Part shown: one piece after another, positions 5,718 to 7,119 of the stretch
How positions within the stretch are numbered: the first letter of the stretch is position 1
Layout of the letters: every line of letters begins with the position of its first letter
Origin: Thermohalobaculum sp039030915
GTDB taxonomy: Bacteria > Pseudomonadota > Alphaproteobacteria > Rhodobacterales > Rhodobacteraceae
Length of the DNA stretch: 7,119 bases
Direction: 5' to 3'
Assembly (NCBI GenBank): GCA_039030915.1
Contig: JBCCDG010000175.1
Location: forward strand, 1 to 7,119
Program-made: the position numbers and the translations under genes
Notes under the pieces: generated by a model
Seen by the model: only the letters and a program-made list of their open reading frames with translations
The model's database searches: none
Told to the model about the DNA's origin: nothing

Positions 5718-7119
5718 TCACCAGAGGATGCCGAGCCTCAGCGCATCGTAGATCGCCGCATGGGTGTTCCGCGCCGACACCGCATCGCCGATACGATAGA
5801 GCGTGAAGGCCCCCTGGGGATTGCGCTCGGGAAAGGGCTGCGCGCGCCCCGCGATCATCGCCTCGTAGTCCACCGCGCCGCCGTTCCGGGAGGCCGGCTT
5901 CAACGCCTCGTAGAGATCGTCGAGCGGCACGGTCGCGTTGTTGACGACGACCTGATCGACCGACCGCACCTGGCGGAAGTCGCCGTAATCCGTCCCGATC
6001 TCCGCCTCCAGCAGGTTGCCTACCCGCCGCACGGCCCTCAACCGCTCCATGACGGTAAAGCGCGCCCCCTTGCCCTGCAGCGTCTTGATATACGGCACGA
6101 GGTTCATGCCCATGACCTCGGGCGAGAAGCTGCGGTCGCGCGTCATCACCTCGACCTGCCCGCCCGCGGCCACGATCCTCTCCGCCGCCATCAGCGCCGC
6201 ATGGTCGCCTGCGTCGTCGTAGACCAGTACGTTCGCCCCCGGGGCGACGTCGCCCGAAAGGATGTCCCAGGCGGATACCGCGAGCGACCCGTCCCCCTCC
6301 GGCACCGTGGTGTCCGGCAGGCCCCCGGTCGCGACGACCACCACATCCGGCGCCTCGGCCAGCACGTCCTCGGCCTCGGCATAGGTGTTGAACCGGAACG
6401 CCACGTCGCGCGCCGCGCATTGCGCCATGCGCCAGTCGATGATCCCGATCATCTCGCGCCGCCGCGGCGACTGCGCCGTCAGCCGCACCTGTCCGCCCGG
6501 CTCCGGCGCCGCCTCGAAGACGGTGACCGCATGCCCCCGCTCGGCAGCGACGCGCGCGGCCTCCAGTCCCCCGGGCCCCGCGCCGACGATAACCGCACGC
6601 GCCGGCGCCTCCGCGCGCGGGATCTCGTGGGGCATCGTCAGCTCACGCCCCGTGGCCGCGTTGTGGATGCAGAGCGCCTCGCCCCCCTGATAGATCCGGT
6701 CGAGACAGTAGGTGGCGCCCACGCATGGCCGGATATCCGCCTCGCGCCCCTCCATGACCTTGCGCACGATCGCGGGCTCCGCGATATGCGCCCGCGTCAT
6801 CCCCACCATATCGAGAAGCCCCGCGCTCACCGCATGGCGGGCTGTTGCCACGTCCGGGATCCGCGCGGCATGGAAGGTCGGCAGCCCCGTCTCCGCCCGC
6901 ACCGCGCCGGCGAAATCCAGATGCGGCGCGTAGCGCATCCCCTGCACCGGGATCACGTTGGCCAGCGCCGCATCCGTATAGACCCGCCCCCGGATCACGT
7001 TGAAGAAGTCGACGAGCCCGCGCGCCTTCAGCACCCGCGCGATCTCCAGCCCCTCCTCCGCGCCGATCCCGCCCTCCTGCATCTCGTCGGCCACGAACCG
7101 GATGCCGAGGATGAAGTCC
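5718..7119 (-). CDS. FMN/Fe-S/FAD oxidoreductase, TMADH/N-methylproline demethylase-like (N-terminus off window)
   Basis: This is the C-terminal part of a multidomain oxidoreductase; about 466 residues are visible and the frame stays open to the right edge. Full-length relatives run near 680, so about 200 N-terminal residues (first part of the FMN barrel) are missing. Residues are numbered from the GTG codon at 7094, which is internal. DFILGIRF just before it and DEMQEGGI at 3-10 are the barrel's substrate-side segment; GLLDMVGMTRAHIAEP (92-107) ends the barrel. The Fe-S region is RPCVGATYC (122-130) with C124, C130 and C142, but A127 where the family usually has Cys. GAGPGGLEAARVA (171-183) is the FAD-binding glycine motif, and VYDDAGDHAALMAAE (291-305) the second nucleotide-binding fold. 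The CIHNAATGRE (142-151) string suggests the group annotated as N-methylproline or dimethylglycine demethylases, removing N-methyl groups from amines or betaines. The substrate is not determined. It converges on hutH. Confidence 0.88.
   Translation of the reverse strand, partial: DFILGIRFVADEMQEGGIGAEEGLEIARVLKARGLVDFFNVIRGRVYTDAALANVIPVQGMRYAPHLDFAGAVRAETGLPTFHAARIPDVATARHAVSAGLLDMVGMTRAHIAEPAIVRKVMEGREADIRPCVGATYCLDRIYQGGEALCIHNAATGRELTMPHEIPRAEAPARAVIVGAGPGGLEAARVAAERGHAVTVFEAAPEPGGQVRLTAQSPRRREMIGIIDWRMAQCAARDVAFRFNTYAEAEDVLAEAPDVVVVATGGLPDTTVPEGDGSLAVSAWDILSGDVAPGANVLVYDDAGDHAALMAAERIVAAGGQVEVMTRDRSFSPEVMGMNLVPYIKTLQGKGARFTVMERLRAVRRVGNLLEAEIGTDYGDFRQVRSVDQVVVNNATVPLDDLYEALKPASRNGGAVDYEAMIAGRAQPFPERNPQGAFTLYRIGDAVSARNTHAAIYDALRLGILW

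Overview
The window carries a histidine-utilisation (hut) locus from a very GC-rich bacterium. Alphaproteobacteria are most likely: a Tat-exported TakP-type TRAP binding protein, the HutF (deiminase) version of the pathway and a GC-rich dimethylamine/N-methylproline-type demethylase together fit marine or soil alphaproteobacteria. This placement is inference; no rRNA or other marker gene is present.

Layout, left to right. (1) 66-1148, minus: a periplasmic TRAP-transporter solute-binding protein with a twin-arginine signal and strong TakP-like (2-oxo acid/monocarboxylate) motifs. It is followed by a perfect 10-bp hairpin at 32-55. (2) 1149-1410: a 262-bp non-coding region holding the ribosome binding site of the binding protein and a 15-bp perfect palindrome with an extra half-site. 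(3) 1411-2829, minus: hutF, formimidoylglutamate deiminase. (4) 2830-2897: a 68-bp divergent promoter region with a 7-bp inverted repeat. (5) 2898-4112 and 4109-5650, plus: hutI (imidazolonepropionase) and hutH (histidine ammonia-lyase), translationally coupled by an ATGA overlap. (6) 5651-5717: a convergent intergenic hairpin. (7) 5718-7119, minus, running off the right edge: the C-terminal two thirds of an FMN/FAD/Fe-S oxidoreductase of the trimethylamine dehydrogenase / N-methylproline demethylase type.

How they work together: HutH converts histidine to urocanate, HutI opens imidazolonepropionate to formimidoylglutamate, and HutF deiminates that to N-formylglutamate. The urocanase (HutU), the formylglutamate deformylase (HutG) and a HutC-type repressor are not in the window and must be elsewhere if the pathway is complete. 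The TRAP binding protein and the demethylase may be unrelated neighbours, or may supply histidine-derived acids or N-methylated substrates. The sequence alone does not decide this.

I see no tRNA or rRNA gene, insertion sequence, CRISPR array or phage gene. The genes are intact, apart from the edge-truncated one, and look like ordinary catabolic genes. The most unusual points are the replaced cysteine in the Fe-S motif of the demethylase and the two uncharacterised intergenic repeat structures.
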